DNA of 64,000 nucleotides from Macrocystis pyrifera (Eukaryota > Sar > Phaeophyceae > Laminariales > Laminariaceae), in NCBI GenBank assembly GCA_031763025.1, contig JASSKH010000001.1, positions 21,429,142 to 21,493,141 on the forward strand, given 5' to 3'. The position numbers and the translations under genes are program-made. Below are positions 28,791-41,104 of this stretch, piece after piece. The first letter of the stretch is position 1, and each line of letters begins with the position of its first letter. The notes under the pieces were generated by a model. That model made no database searches. It was not told where the DNA came from and saw nothing but the letters and a program-made list of their open reading frames with translations.

Positions 28791-30600
28791 ATGCCCTCGA
28801 AGGGATCGGCTCAGGAAGAGCACGATTCTCCGAGTGACGTTGAAACGCTGCGACGCGAGATCAAGCTGGCGTTGGAGCAGAGGCAGGCATCGATGATGTA
28901 TGCCATGAGGAGCATGATGGCCGAGTTCATGAGGAACAACGGTCGATCGGAGTCAGGCAGCGCTGAAGGCAGCGTTGCTGTAGGAGAGAGTCCAGCAGAG
29001 GTAGGAACCACTGCTGTAGGGGAAAGCCCAAGAGGGGCAGTACCCACTACTGAAGTACGAGAGACTACTGCTGCTGTTGAAGCAGGCATTGGTCGATCGG
29101 AGTCCGGCAGCGCTGAGGGCAGCGCTGCTGTAGGGGAGAGCCCACAAAAGGGCAGTACACAATGCTGTGAGAGAGATCCCTGCTGCAGCTGTAGGCATGG
29201 CAAGGGATATAGCAGCAGAACAAGAGACAAATTTACGTGAGGGCGCCTCGCCAGATTTGGGAACAACTGGACGCGGAGGAACTGCGTTGCCTGTTGAGGT
29301 TGGCCCACCGAGGGTCAGCCAAACCAGTATGGGAGGACAGGAGGATGGGGTGCATACCCTGGCGCTGAAGACGAGGTGGAGGCTCGGAACCTGGCATCAC
29401 GTGACAGCATCGGCCGAGATGACATCATCGAGGCTGTTCGAGAACGGCATCACCGACTTTCTGGAAACAGGAAGAAAGGGTCCAACGCTGGCCACGAAGG
29501 CCATGCTATGTACGCCGGCGGCGGCGGCGGTGGCGGTGGTCGCGGGAAAGGTGGAGGAAATGGCAGACGAAAGGGTGGACGACGGGGTCACGGACGAGGC
29601 GGTAGAGGCACCAACGAGGACGGCGGTGGCTCGGCCGCGGCTGCTGGTGGCAATGGCAGCAACGACAAAGCCGCCAGCGGAAGTACTCCAGTGGGCAAGT
29701 GTCACAGGTGTGGCAAGAAGGGCCATTGGAAGAGCGAGTGCACGGCGAAGCTATGCAGTCGATACCAGGGACGCCGGCACTCTGCCGATACTGGTCCCAT
29801 GTCCACGGGTCGATGCAGTCGATGCAACGGGCGGGGGCACGCTGCTGATGTCTGCCTCTCATCGAAACAAGAAGCTTTCATGGCGGTGACGAGCAAGGAT
29901 GGGGCAAGAGACGACGACCAAGAAAAAGGTACGGTCCAGGCCTCAGCTTTCAAGGCCGAAGAGACAGGCAAGTGCAGCGATGGTTCGGGGCAAGGGGAGT
30001 CTGCTTGGCAGATAGGACACGAGGCCTGGATATGCGATAGTGATGCGTCTACTCACATGACGCCCTCCGCAGACTGCATGATAAACTGTAGAGAATCCAA
30101 CTTGACTCTCCGAATCGCTGACGGATCAACTCGAGCGATCGAATGTTACGGTGACGTGAGCGTTGTCTTTCGGTCCGGAAACGGTCCCGTGCAAGCGCTG
30201 CTTACGAACGTTGCGCACGTGCCGGATCTCCGCTACCACTTATTTTCCCTGCCCACTCTGGTCAAAAACGGCCATACTTTGGAAAGGCGCCTCACGGGGG
30301 TTGTAGTCAGGCTCAAGTCAGAGCGTTCGATCGTGTTTCCGTTGAGCGGGACCCTCTACAGCCTGTACGGCTACCGGGTCGACCGTAGTTGTGGGGAAAA
30401 TGCCTGCGCTGTACTCACCCCGGGGCAACTGCCCAACAAGTCTGCGATAAACATCAACGATTTCCACTGTGCTGCTGGACACTCCCACGAGGTACTAATT
30501 CGCAAGCCCGCGGAGCAGCAAGGGACTGTCCTCGAGGGAGAGCTGCTGGAGCGCAAAGGGTGTTCCATGGCAAAGGGTCTCCGCAATGGTATCAAGCAGT
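28791..30600 (+). pseudogene. Copia B gag and protease region (fossil)
   Basis: The start MPSKGSAQEEHDSPS matches element A. Recognisable parts are repeated acidic GRSESGSAEGS segments, a glycine-rich linker, zinc-knuckle units (CHRCGKKGHWKSEC and others near 29700-29850), a protease-like segment (WICDSDASTHM, near 30030) and a gag-pre-integrase-like stretch to about 30520. The part is broken and reduced compared with element A. Confidence 0.88.
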
Positions 30601-31160
30601 CCACACACACGAACAGACAAGAAGCTCGGGAGGGTTTTTGTGGATTTGAGCGAACCAAAGGTGGTAGAGTCTCTCGGGCGGAAGCGGTATACTCTCATCG
30701 TGCGCGACGATTTTTCACGATATACGTGGGTGTACTTTATGCGCCACAAGTCGGACGCCGCGGAAATGTTCGAGCAGTTCCTTGCGGATTCTCGTGCAGA
30801 CGGTGTCCCTTCTACGGTGGTAATCGTCCGATCTGATGGGCGTGGCGAATTCCGCGGGGGAAAGTTTGGCGATCTGTGTAGATCACGAGGGTTCAAGCAG
30901 GAATTCACGACGGTCGACAGTCCCCAATTCAACGGAGTAGCAGAGCGCTCGCTTGGTTAAATAGAGACGGCCGCAATGGCGGGCCGAATCCAGGCTCAAG
31001 AGCTTTTTCCTGGCGCGAAACTCCCGGCCACGACGTCGTTGTGGGCGGAAGCGTCCCACTGGGTGTGTGACGCCTTGAACCGCACAGCAACAACAGCAAA
31101 CCCGCAGAGCAAGTCGCCGCATGAGATGTGGCATGGTAGCCCCCCCCGGTAGTACTACTG
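30590..31160 (+). pseudogene. Copia B integrase region (fossil)
   Basis: The core reads GRVFVDLSEPKVVESLGRKR, YTLIVRDDFSRYTWVYFM and VRSDGRGEF followed by QEFTTVDSPQFNGVAER, the retroviral-type integrase (rve) fold with its DDE-like motif pattern. It would insert element DNA into the host genome. The region is broken. Confidence 0.88.
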
Positions 31161-32038
31161 CCCTGCCTCAAGCCTGGCTACTGCAAGGTGAATAGGGAAA
31201 ACGAGTCACAGGCGAAAGCACAAGAGTGCTTTCACCTTGGCCCTGCACCAAACTACCCCCGAGGCTCAGTACGAGTATTGACAAAGAAACGCACTGTGCT
31301 AATCACGCGCAATGTCACCTGGCAACGCGTGTCACCTGCACCACCTGTACCTGCCGAGGCGAATGACTCCCTGTCTACGGAAAAGGGGGGGTCAGAGGCA
31401 GACGACGTGAGCACGTCGGATCGAGGTGGTGGGGGGGTGGTGGATGAGCTGAACGACGGTCTGGCTCACTTGAACGACCTCGACGTGACGTGGAGTTTTG
31501 ACCTGAACGCGTTTATGCTGGAGCGCGCACAGCAGGCACCTGCCGCCGGCGACACCCGAGACGATGGGTTCGTCTCAAGGGGGCGCCGTGGACGCCTCCT
31601 CGGTCCCGGCAGGGAGGGCCGGAAGCGACCCGGACGCAGCATCAGCCTCTGACACCGTCTGAGGGAACGGTGAGGATCCCCCCGCGGTCCTGTCGGGGAG
31701 GACTGCACACGAGCTCTGCAGCTGGGGCCGGCTCCCCCCGACAGTACGGGGCCGGACCCGGGGTCAGAGCCAACGCCTGGAGGGTGAACCTGCCGTGCAC
31801 CAGGAAGGGATGGATAAAGGAGCCGCAGACGCGCTGCTTGCGGCAGCGTACGAGTCGTGGACGAAGCCTGGGAGTATGCTGAATCGTACGTCCTGGACGA
31901 TGGAGGACGCAGTGGCTTTAATGGCCGGAGGACATGCTGTGGAGAACAAAGGGGAGTTGAGCGTGTGCATGCCGAGTGGTTTCCCGAAAGACGTAGAACC
32001 GCCCCCACAGTCCGTAACAGTGTAGGTCTGACCCGTGT

Positions 32039-33043
32039 GTGTTTCGCATGGTTGTAGACGGCAAGGTAGAACTGAGCTTGGCCGTTCATGTAGATGACAT
32101 CGTGATCGCAGGATCGGATCAGACATGCAGAGACTTCCATGCCGCGCTAGCTATGAAATTTCTCACGAATAACCTCGGCGAACTGACTAGGTACACTGGT
32201 TGTGCTTTCAAATGCGACTGGGAACTGGGGACATTGGAGATTACGCAGGAGGCGTTCATTGAGAGCATGCTGAATCGTTTTGGTGTTAACTCATCCTCTG
32301 ACATCCCCGCGACCCCCGGTGATGAACTAGGTCCAAGAGAGGAGGGCGAACTTGGAGGAGATTGGCCGTACAGGGAGGCTGTGGGCAGCTTGATGTGGCT
32401 GTCGACCAAGACGAGGCCGGACGTTTCGAACGCTGTGCGTGCTGTGGCGCTCCACTCCCACAACCCAACGGAGAGGCACTGGAAGGCAGTTTTGAAGATT
32501 ATGGCTTACCTCCACGGGACCAGGTTTATGGCATTGACTTTTGTGCGGGGCTCGGGATTGGATTTGACAGCGTATAGTGATGCTGATTATGCGGATAAGT
32601 CGAACGATAGGCGCTCGGTATCGGGGACAGTAATTACCCTAGGGGGTGCGGCCGTCAGTTGGGCAAGTGGCACGCAGAGGTGTGTTACGTTGTCGACAGC
32701 AGAAGCAGAGTATGCCGCCCTGGGTGAAGGGGTAAAGGAAGCTTTGTTTGCGGGCGCGGTGTTGTCGTTTATTTGTCCAGAGCTAAGCGGATCATGTGTC
32801 CGGGTTGTCGAGGATAACCAGGGGGCCATAGCGTTGGCTGAGAACCCTCTTAGTTCTGCTCGGAGTAAGCTTATCGACGTGCGTTTTCATTTTGCCAGAG
32901 AGCTACTTCGTGCTAAGAAGATCGACATTCAGTTCGTAGCTTCGGAAGAGCAGCACGCGGATATGTTGACGAAATCCCTTGCTGCGACCCCTTTTAAGTC
33001 TCACTGTAGGTTCTTGTTGAATCTGCCTTTGGAGGGTGGGTAA
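32039..33043 (+). pseudogene. Copia B reverse transcriptase end and RNase H (fossil)
   Basis: The sequence enters in the RT palm (VHVDDIVIAG), continues through YREAVGSLMWLSTKTRPDVS, then RNase H with YSDADYADKSNDRRSVSG, LSTAEAEYAAL and the closing KLIDVRFHFARELL and HADMLTKSLA motifs, the usual end of Copia pol. It lies about 315 bp before the 3' LTR. The remainder of RT between about 31.2 and 32.0 kb is poorly preserved. Confidence 0.92.
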
Positions 33044-33358
33044 GGGGGTATGAGCATTATTCGATGAGTACCATGTTTGAGTGATGCGAGGAATAATTTG
33101 TCAGGTCGCCAACCCTGCGCTACTTTGAGGGGCATGGGGGAGTAGGGCACCGCTTGGCATTTTATTTTCTGGCCATGGTAATCGTTCGGAATGCGGCCGT
33201 TGTTTCGATTGCAATGGTTTGGAGTATATGTGTTATACAGGGGGTTTTGACCCGGTAGCCGGGTTTCCTCCTGCGGGACTGTCGTTGGCTGTTCTTAGGC
33301 CCTAGCAAGTCTTGGATGTCTTTTCGGTCTCGTCACTGCTGTGAAGAGCCAGGGAGGG

Positions 33359-33614
33359 TGTTCGTTTGGATCGTTCCAGCAGCGACGGTTACAAGTTGTA
33401 GAGGGTTGCGTATATCTTCGCAGGCGTTATTATGAATTATGCCGTGTGGTCATGAGGAGAGTTTGAGCACTCCGTTCTCTGCTCCGTTCTCTGCTCCGAG
33501 CTACCATCTAGGCTCCGCTCTCTCCCCCCTCCTCTGTCCTATAATACAACGACTATAAAGAAACTCATCAGACCACGTGGTGGTCAGGGCATCCAGGCTT
33601 GGACTCTACGAACA
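33359..33614 (+). repeat. 3' LTR of Copia element B
   Basis: 256 bp, same ends as the 5' LTR, about nine differences from it. Confidence 0.95.
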
Positions 33615-34522
33615 AGCGCCAGCCACTCACCCTCAGACGTATGTAGCACCCGACCATAGTTTCCTCCGGCTGCTGCTAGGGACCACTGTTGGGACCACTG
33701 CCATGCGTTTTGCCAGGTATACAATTTGGCGGGTAATAATATTGGGAGACCATTAGCTCTCACGAAAAGGGTAGTAGACTGCTACTGATATATTCTCGTA
33801 GTGGTCGATGAACCGACAGGAGTATGATTCGAGTTTGATTCTAGCACTAAGATGACCTGCAGGTATGATGCAGAACAGTATGTACGGGGCGGGCAGAGAC
33901 GTGGCAGACACCTACTCCGTGACTTGTTTTTCCACGCCTACGTAAACAAACTGACCCCTGCAATATTTTTCTCGTGTCTTATCATGTAGGGTGCGTACAC
34001 CACAAATAGATCTGTGAACAGACTAACCCCCATTGCCGCCGTTCATACAAGGGTTGCTATGTGGTAATTTAATGCTACCTGCGCGATAAACCATCCCGCC
34101 TGCAGAAAAGCACGCAGTTATGCGGGTCTTCGATATTGCAAAGGAATGCAATCAGTGATAGAGGTTACTCGAATCATACGTAAATACATTGACTATGGTA
34201 TAGAGGCTGGTCCAAGAAAAAAAACAAATTGCGTCAACCATGAATGCTGCATGCAGTAGCTACTCGAATGGCACATGTTTGGTATCATACTGCCCGTACT
34301 GAACAGTCCAGGATAATGGCGTACCCAGTTGGTTTTGTTAAGGACCTAGGGCGGGCGCTAGCGGCGAAATTGCGTCCCGATCAACCACAGGCCTTCACAA
34401 AGATCAACAGGCAGGCGTTTCCGTAGGAAGAAACCATTTTTTTCTGTTCTTTTCTGAACGAAACGATTATAGGTACTCCAGGGCTTAAAAGTAGATTGCG
34501 TACATATTCGAAGAGTTGACTA
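33615..34522. other. No recognisable gene
   Basis: Only a 60-codon frame (34244-34426) without known motifs. Confidence 0.4.
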
Positions 34523-34628
34523 TTTCGGGGGACCATGGTAAATAAGACTTACGGTACACACAAAAACCTATATATATTTCCCTATCTTTACTACAATATT
34601 TCGTTCTATTTACTATGGCCCCCCGTAA
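34523..34628 (-). mobile_element. MITE copy 2 (106 bp)
   Basis: Same family as 18300-18404, in the opposite orientation. Ends TTTCGGGGGACC and GGCCCCCCGTAA; TA on both sides (34521-34522, 34629-34630). Confidence 0.93.
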
Positions 34629-35120
34629 TAGGTGGGATCAATATTTAGCAAAATATACCGCTAACCGTCAATTCATATATCTGGAACCAAATACTTTCGA
34701 AACAAAACGGAAAAATACGCATTTCCCTCACGAAAGCGCAGATGTTCGCTCGTTGTGTTCGAATTAGAACCTGAAAATTGGCACACCTTCCGTGTCGTTC
34801 CCGAGGAGTGTATCAAGGGGGTACAAGCTTGTTCAACTTTGTTCGCTCCTACCTGGGGTCCCAGAAAGCCCAGTACTCAGAAAAACACCCTCCCTATACC
34901 TCTCGGCATAAGGGCAGGGAAGGTGTGCGCGAGGTTCTTAGGGTCCAACAAAAAAGACGGCGTGAGCTCCTGATGTCTAAACTAATTTCTGGCGAATTCC
35001 GTGAACCAGCTCGTAAGGAATTATAGCATATATTGTCGAACAGCACATTTAACGACGTTACCTCCATCGAGGGGTCGTGTGGGTGATAGGGACCTCGCTA
35101 GAACAATAACAGTGACCAGT
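34629..35120. other. No recognisable gene
   Basis: Two overlapping plus frames (34755-34973 and 34778-35026) have no recognisable domain. The second is rich in Arg and Lys towards its end. Confidence 0.35.
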
Positions 35121-35827
35121 CGTGTGTACAGTCGTGCCCAGAGGCATCGTGTATTATTGAAGCACAATATGACAGCCGGTAATATACCCGTCTACCTACC
35201 CACTGCAAAGTTGGCAGAGAGGCATGATCGGCTCATGAAAAGGGGGTGTACCTGCTGTGTAGAACAATTAAGTTTCGAAGACTGTAAGCAACACCGTGGT
35301 ACGTACTCGTGCGCAGAAGCACTTTATCTTCCTTAGGTAGTCGACAATAACGCAGTAGCAATCTTGAACAAGTACCGACCTCCACGAAGAAGCATTGTGG
35401 GAACCTTGCTGGGCGTCAGTCAGTACAATGGCCGGGACGGGCATACCAATTAAGCCACCTAACTCGCATACTGCTGACCTGAGAAAAGATGGCATAACCA
35501 TCCTCTCAATTTATCATGCAGTATCCCTGTAATCTGGCCCGAGAGTGCCGTTTAGCACCATCAATGCATATTCCTTCTGAGCTGAAGCTCACAACCAGAA
35601 TTGCCCAGCAACAATCCAAGCACTTTCCCTTTCGATTATCCACAACAGTCGGTCACATACAGCGCTAACAGCATGCACCTACATTACCATAACGTGCAGG
35701 TTTCTATGCTGGTTACCTGTCGTCGGCCTTGATGATTGGGCGTTTCGGGGGCTCGTATTTCTGGAGTCGTTTCGCCGACCGATATGGTCGGATGCCGGTC
35801 ATGCACTCGGGGCTGTATTTACCAGCG
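35121..35827 (+). mobile_element. 706-bp unclassified element, copy 2
   Basis: Full-length copy of the element at 16438-17143, about 96% identical by eye, from CGTGTGTACAG to TTTACCAGCG. The plus-strand frame SRAQRHRVLLKHNMT-GNIPVYLPTAKL ending in ALYLP (to 35336) is conserved between copies with only a handful of amino-acid changes. Flanks are AGTGACCAGT and CTCCTGCATG, again with no clear target duplication. Confidence 0.85.
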
Positions 35828-38374
35828 CTCCTGCATGTCTCTTTCTGCTCTTCAACCAGCTATTCCTGGCCAGTTACTTTCCGGTGAGGGGCACGCTCAC
35901 GTTTTGTTCCCTTCCGGTCGGTCATCAAGAACCTGTGTCATCGCTGACTCGCCAGCGTCCGCTAACCGGTAGGCCATGGCCCATGCGTCGCAGCGCAACC
36001 GAGTAAAGTCTTGCGGCGCGGTGACCCCATATGCTATATGCGTAATGTACTGTGGAGGTCCGAGGCAACATACCGGTTACACCGTAATGTAGCAAAAGGG
36101 TGGTGGGGGGCACCCTTTCTGGCGACTGTGTATCTGAGTACCGAACAAAGAAATACATATACCAAGTGCTAGAGCTGACGATATAATGATACGCAAAATC
36201 GGCATTCCAGTATACCACGTGATGCGAAGCATAATGACAACAGGCGGCGTTTTTTAAGTCGTTCACCCGGAAAAATAGCACCAACGGACAAGGAATAGGG
36301 CCAAGATGTTGCTAAATTTTCCACTGCAGGTTGACAATTTGAAAGGTTCATCGTTGCGTCAAAAGGTTTCTTATGCGAGCATTCAACGCCATATTGGTGA
36401 ATGCCAAGCCTGTGATATCCAACGACATGTCCGAGAAGGTTTCTCACCAGAGCATTGGACGTTATAGAAGCGGACGCCAAGACTATGATCTCCGAGATTT
36501 GCGAACGCTAGCACGACATGGTCGGCATGAGCTTCATCACAGGTGATATCACCGCAGAGCTACAGTAGGAGGTAAAAAAGTCTGTCATATATCGCGGTCT
36601 GGTGCAGCAAAGCGCAAAAAACGGAACCAAGCTACAGTTTGGGCAGACTCGAGATTGTTTGTGCCACGTTACACTTTGTGCCACACTGATACCTGGTACC
36701 GGTGTATAAAAACGTTGCATCAGCACAGTACAGAAGGGCTACAGAACTGTGTACGTAGTGTAGCCGCGTTGCACAATATGTAAAGCTTGAGCAGTACTCT
36801 GCAGAGCCCTGACTAAGTATCTACCGTAGTGCCAAAGAAACTGCCTGGTTTTTTCTTGTTTTAACCACAGTACGACTACAGCAAAGGAACTGCCATGAAC
36901 GTTAGTTGTGACACAATTAACGTGTGTTATGGCTAGGTTACGCAAACACCTTCCGCCTTCGGCTCCACTCTCAGTCTCTTCTCCAACGCACCTGTGCCTT
37001 GTTTCTACTGCACAGCAGTTGGTATTACACACCTATACCAGCTGGTGTTTTCCCATACGCGTTGCACGTGTAACCTGTACAAGCGCAGCCTCTTACACCT
37101 ACGATAGTGTTGCCTATTACATCCCGTAAGTGTCGCCAGTTGTTGTTTGAATGAGTTATCTCAACGCTTTGCCGTGTCCACGCTCTCGTCCTCGCCATGA
37201 AAGGCGCGGGTCGGTTGGGCTTGTCCTCGGGTCTGGCCTTCGTGGCCTGCTGGTAGAACCGGCGACTCAACACCCCACCATATTTTCGGTGTCGGGGCTA
37301 TTCGGAAGGTGATCAGCACGAGAGCACAGCAGTGTTCTGTGGATGGGCCATGCCTCCAACGGCCGCGGGCGTTGCCTTCAACAGCTGTATATGTGGCCAG
37401 TCGCCAGTGCTTCTTCGCCGGTTTAGACGTGTCCTTGTGCACCACTTGCGCCTTTGACTATGTATGCGGGTTCTCACTCTTTGGTCTTCCCGCTCGCTCG
37501 AAGTTCGCCTCGATTGCTATCACGGTACTGGTTTGGGCCGACGAACGCCAGTCGCCTGAGAGAGTGACCCACCCCGTACCACCATTCAGGAAGCAAGGGC
37601 CCACACGCAAACCGTCTTGGAAGAAGACACCCGCCGATTATAAAACAACCTAGAACGTGTGTTGCATACTCAACGCTCACTGGCGCTCGCTGCAGCCCTG
37701 AAGGAACTGTCGGTCCTTATGTATTACTTGTTCTTCTTTAACGTTTTGTTGTCTGCCGACGGCTAAACTCTGCCAGGTTCCCGTACTTACTTCCGAACAT
37801 CTTTGGGGCGACCCTGTCTATGATAGCCATGCGTCTGGTCTCCTTATTCCTCGGATAGACCCACGAAATCCAAACGAGTGGCGACAGGTGGTAACCTGCG
37901 ATTTTGAGCACGATCGAAATGAAAGGATTCGTGTTTTTTTTATGAAGCCCAATAGTACCTGCACTGTTATTGGGCAGGACGAGTGTACCCCGGCCTGTTC
38001 ACGTGACGTTTGGGGGGTCATGGCCCGGGTTTAGGATCACGTTTCCGGGTATCCAACGGAAACCAGCATCCGTTTGCACCGGGCCGATGCCACGCCACCG
38101 CCGCAAACGCCTTCGACAACACTACAGTAGTATTAGCAATATATGCCAAACTTTTTGTGTGTCCATGATCGACGATGAATCTCAGAAGTAGGTACTAAGC
38201 AGCCATTCATTCAATAGCGTTTATGTGTTTCCGATCGAGTCGGCTTTGATTCGCTTACCTTCCATAGCCGCGAGTGATTTGGAATGGTCTGCTGCCGATG
38301 TAGTTCGGTTTTACTTCGTAGGGGGGGATACTGAGGCAAAAGGGTGTCAAGAAAAGCTGTGATGTACAACACCT
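35828..38374. other. No recognisable gene
   Basis: Only short frames, some open on both strands (for example 37161-37653), none with a motif that I know. Confidence 0.4.
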
Positions 38375-39100
38375 ATGGCATGTTGCCTGATACACACAGC
38401 CTCAAAGCTTTTTGTGGTCACTTTTCGTGGATGCAGGCAAGGTTTCGAGCCTCTTCCGACGCGGAAGGCGAACATGCACATCCAAGAGGCGATGGGGAAG
38501 AAGGGAAGGGATGCTACAACAATCTCCACCGGCATTCGCTACGACCCACAGCTCGCGAACGGCGGTGGGGGGGGAGCAACGTCGGGGAGTGAAAGTATAA
38601 TTGAACGTGAAACCGTCGGCAAAAATGGAGGTAACGGCAGCAACGCTCAGGCACGACCTGACCAGCGACGTCTTCTCGCCCCGCGACCATTGAAATCGTT
38701 CCGTCGAGCGCAAGAGCTGGAAAGGAGGGAGATGCGAAGTGTCCAAGAAGCAGGTGGTGGCCAAAGTAGAGAGGAGAAGAGGAGGATTCCCTTCTCGCGG
38801 GAGTGTCTTCTGCCGTTTAAGCTTCTCGAAGGGCAACGGGTCCTCACTGTCCTGTTCGTGCGTGCTTTGTTTGCGATGAGAAGAGGGTTTTTGCCGTCTG
38901 TAATACACGGTATTCTGCATAGGTGTGTTGTGCAATCAAAGGTTGTGTTGCTACGTCTCATGATTTTGTCTGAATTCACGCCGTGTGAAGAGAATATGCC
39001 GGGGTATCAATTTTGGCCTGCACCGCGTTTCCATGTGTGCCTTTCCTCCTCGTCGGGGAGAGCGTTCCATTTGCAACTGAGGGATGTGCGCAAGAGCTAA
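38375..39100 (+). CDS. Unrecognised ORF, 241 codons
   Basis: The longest plus-strand frame between the 706-bp element and the MFS exon. It has a glycine-rich stretch, a basic charged middle (ELERREMRSVQEAGGGQSREEKRR) and a moderately hydrophobic KLLEGQRVLTVLFVRALFAM segment. No domain is recognised and no clear splice sites define it. It could be an exon, a retroelement scrap or chance. Confidence 0.2.
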   Translation: MACCLIHTASKLFVVTFRGCRQGFEPLPTRKANMHIQEAMGKKGRDATTISTGIRYDPQLANGGGGGATSGSESIIERETVGKNGGNGSNAQARPDQRRLLAPRPLKSFRRAQELERREMRSVQEAGGGQSREEKRRIPFSRECLLPFKLLEGQRVLTVLFVRALFAMRRGFLPSVIHGILHRCVVQSKVVLLRLMILSEFTPCEENMPGYQFWPAPRFHVCLSSSSGRAFHLQLRDVRKS

Positions 39101-41104
39101 ATGGCACCACCCTCACGCGTGGGTTGTCTTTGTCGCGCACCCTCTTTAGAGCCGCACTTCTACCCGTTGGGTCCCAGGAAGTGTACCCACTGTGGGCGCT
39201 CAGCACTCTCGCCGACGGAGGATTGGATTGGACGACGAAACAGATCGGAAAGGAAATTGATGCCTTTGTTTAGTGCTGGTGTCATTCCCGTCGCGCGCGT
39301 CTTTGCTTCTTGCCAACTGGGTCGCTCTTAGTTCTCGGTAGTGTATTTAGCAGAACGTCTTCTCCGTAGTTGACCAGCAGCGCGGGCATGTTGCGACAAA
39401 CGTGGGTCATCAGCTGGCAGACCTCAAGGAGGGAAGCAGCATGTCAATGCTTCCCATCTTTCACTTTCGCACCTGCATGCCATCTTATGTAACTCCACAT
39501 CTAGTTTGTTCGGGCCTTTATCTCGTGCCCGATCGGAGTAATAAATTCTCGGAACACATGTCGGGTGATGCGGTTCGCGTCTCTGGTTCGTGTCTGGCCC
39601 GCGTGTGGTCCCCAGTGTGCAGCCTTCGCCCATTGGTATGCGTGCGATGCGGCTATTGCGCTGTAGCTTGAGAACAAAGGAGACCAGGTTTTTTTCTTCT
39701 CTCACGCCCCCCCATGGTATTAGAGAAGGCAACACCTCTTACCCTATGGGTGGCGGTGGCGCCAATTCGAAGGGGCAGAGAAGCGCGCAGAACGTTCAGG
39801 GCGTGTTTGACGTCCACGGCAGCGGTATTTTGGGAATATTGCGATCCAGATAGTAGTACCTGTCGACCCCCCTCTCGATGGCGGGTGGCGGGAAGTTGGC
39901 CGGAGCTTGTCTTGGCATCAAGTAGGCGATATTCCTGAGACAATTCAGTAGCCCACACAATGGTTGACTCAGCCCGGCCCCCGCTTCTCAGACAACTTTG
40001 AATAACTCGCGGCCAACTTGACGCGTGCTGTACATTTTGTATGCTACCCCTTACCCCTTTGTCATGTCGGTCCCCTTTTACGTTTGCACCCGCCTGCTCT
40101 CTAATGCTGCAGACCCTCGCTGTGTGTGGCGGAAGCATGCTCATCTTCCAGCTATTAGTGTACCAATGTGCTGTCGAGTGGATCGGCGCGACTAGTCGCA
40201 GGCGCTAGTCTTGCTGTGTAACGATCCCTCCCTAGCTCTCGTACCTTCTCCTCTCCATGCTGCACAACTCTAGGGAGGTGCTTGTGGTTGCTTCGGGGGC
40301 CATGCTGTTCTTCGCCGGCATCGCTGTGGGTGTCATGCCTGCTTCAATTACGTCTCCCTTTCCCACATGTTCTTATTGCTGAACGACGCCGGGGTACGAT
40401 GTCGACCGCCTTGTTGTTGCTGGATGTGTCTGACATTTAGATGCTACTGTACGATGTTGCTCTATGTCAACCATCTCAATACTTCTGTGTGATATCGCCC
40501 TGCGGTACTTTGGTCACCGCAACTAATCTACAAGAGGGCAGGAGACCCCCATGATTTGTGCTTTTTCGTGCTTGGATTGTGGTCGGCGAGAGCCTCTGTC
40601 CCGTACATGCAGAGCCAAGGGCTCTATTCTCAGCTCCGTGTTCACATGGATGCGTCGATATCGAAAGATTGCCCCTGGGGTGTTTATTTCAGCGAGGGTC
40701 GTGATGAAACGTCTCGCCCAGTAATCAAGCTGGGCGGGTGGGTGGGGAAGGGGGGCTGACCGTGGTAATCGTTGTTTACGTGCAAGTAAGTACAAAGTTT
40801 GGTCTTACACTGTAGCGGTGTTATCGACCGTCCATGCATCACATATCGAGTGGACCAAGGCATGCCTTCAGTGGTATTTGCATCGAATCGACCACGTCCT
40901 CCTGCTGTTTTCGGGGGACTTACATCAGTTGTCTTACGACCGTGCTCTCATTGGTCCTTCACACTCCAGACTGGTATCCCAGCTCCAGGACTGAGTCAGC
41001 TCTGTTTCGAGGTCGTAGCATATGCACCGACAACAGAGCACCCCTGACGCGCCACCCCCCTGCCTCTTCCTCCCCCCCTCTTCCCCTCCCCACCGTCACG
41101 ACAG
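39101..41104. other. Intergenic or intronic sequence upstream of the MFS exon
   Basis: If the MFS exon belongs to a working gene, this stretch should hold earlier exons. One weak candidate is near 40274-40360, where a pyrimidine-rich CTAG acceptor is followed by a hydrophobic EVLVVASGAMLFFAGIAVGV reading, like a transporter helix. I could not find a matching donor or the conserved N-terminal MFS motif. Confidence 0.25.

Larger units (their letters stand above)
28488..33614 (+). mobile_element. Copia element B (fossil) with both LTRs
   Basis: LTRs of 256 bp lie at 28488-28743 and 33359-33614, with gag, protease, integrase and RT/RNase H parts between them in Copia order. The LTRs differ at about nine sites (about 3.5%), pointing to a geologically recent insertion. 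No target duplication is visible (CACTA before, AGCGC after), unlike element A, so the ends may have been joined by recombination between copies. A purine-rich GAGCCAGGGAGGGTG lies just before the 3' LTR as a possible polypurine tract. It is broken in perhaps half a dozen places or more and parts are missing. Confidence 0.95.

Noticed and set aside
35121-35827. Helitron identity for the 706-bp element
   Set aside because: The left end is not TC, the right end is not CTRR with a hairpin, and the insertion point in LINE B is not between A and T.
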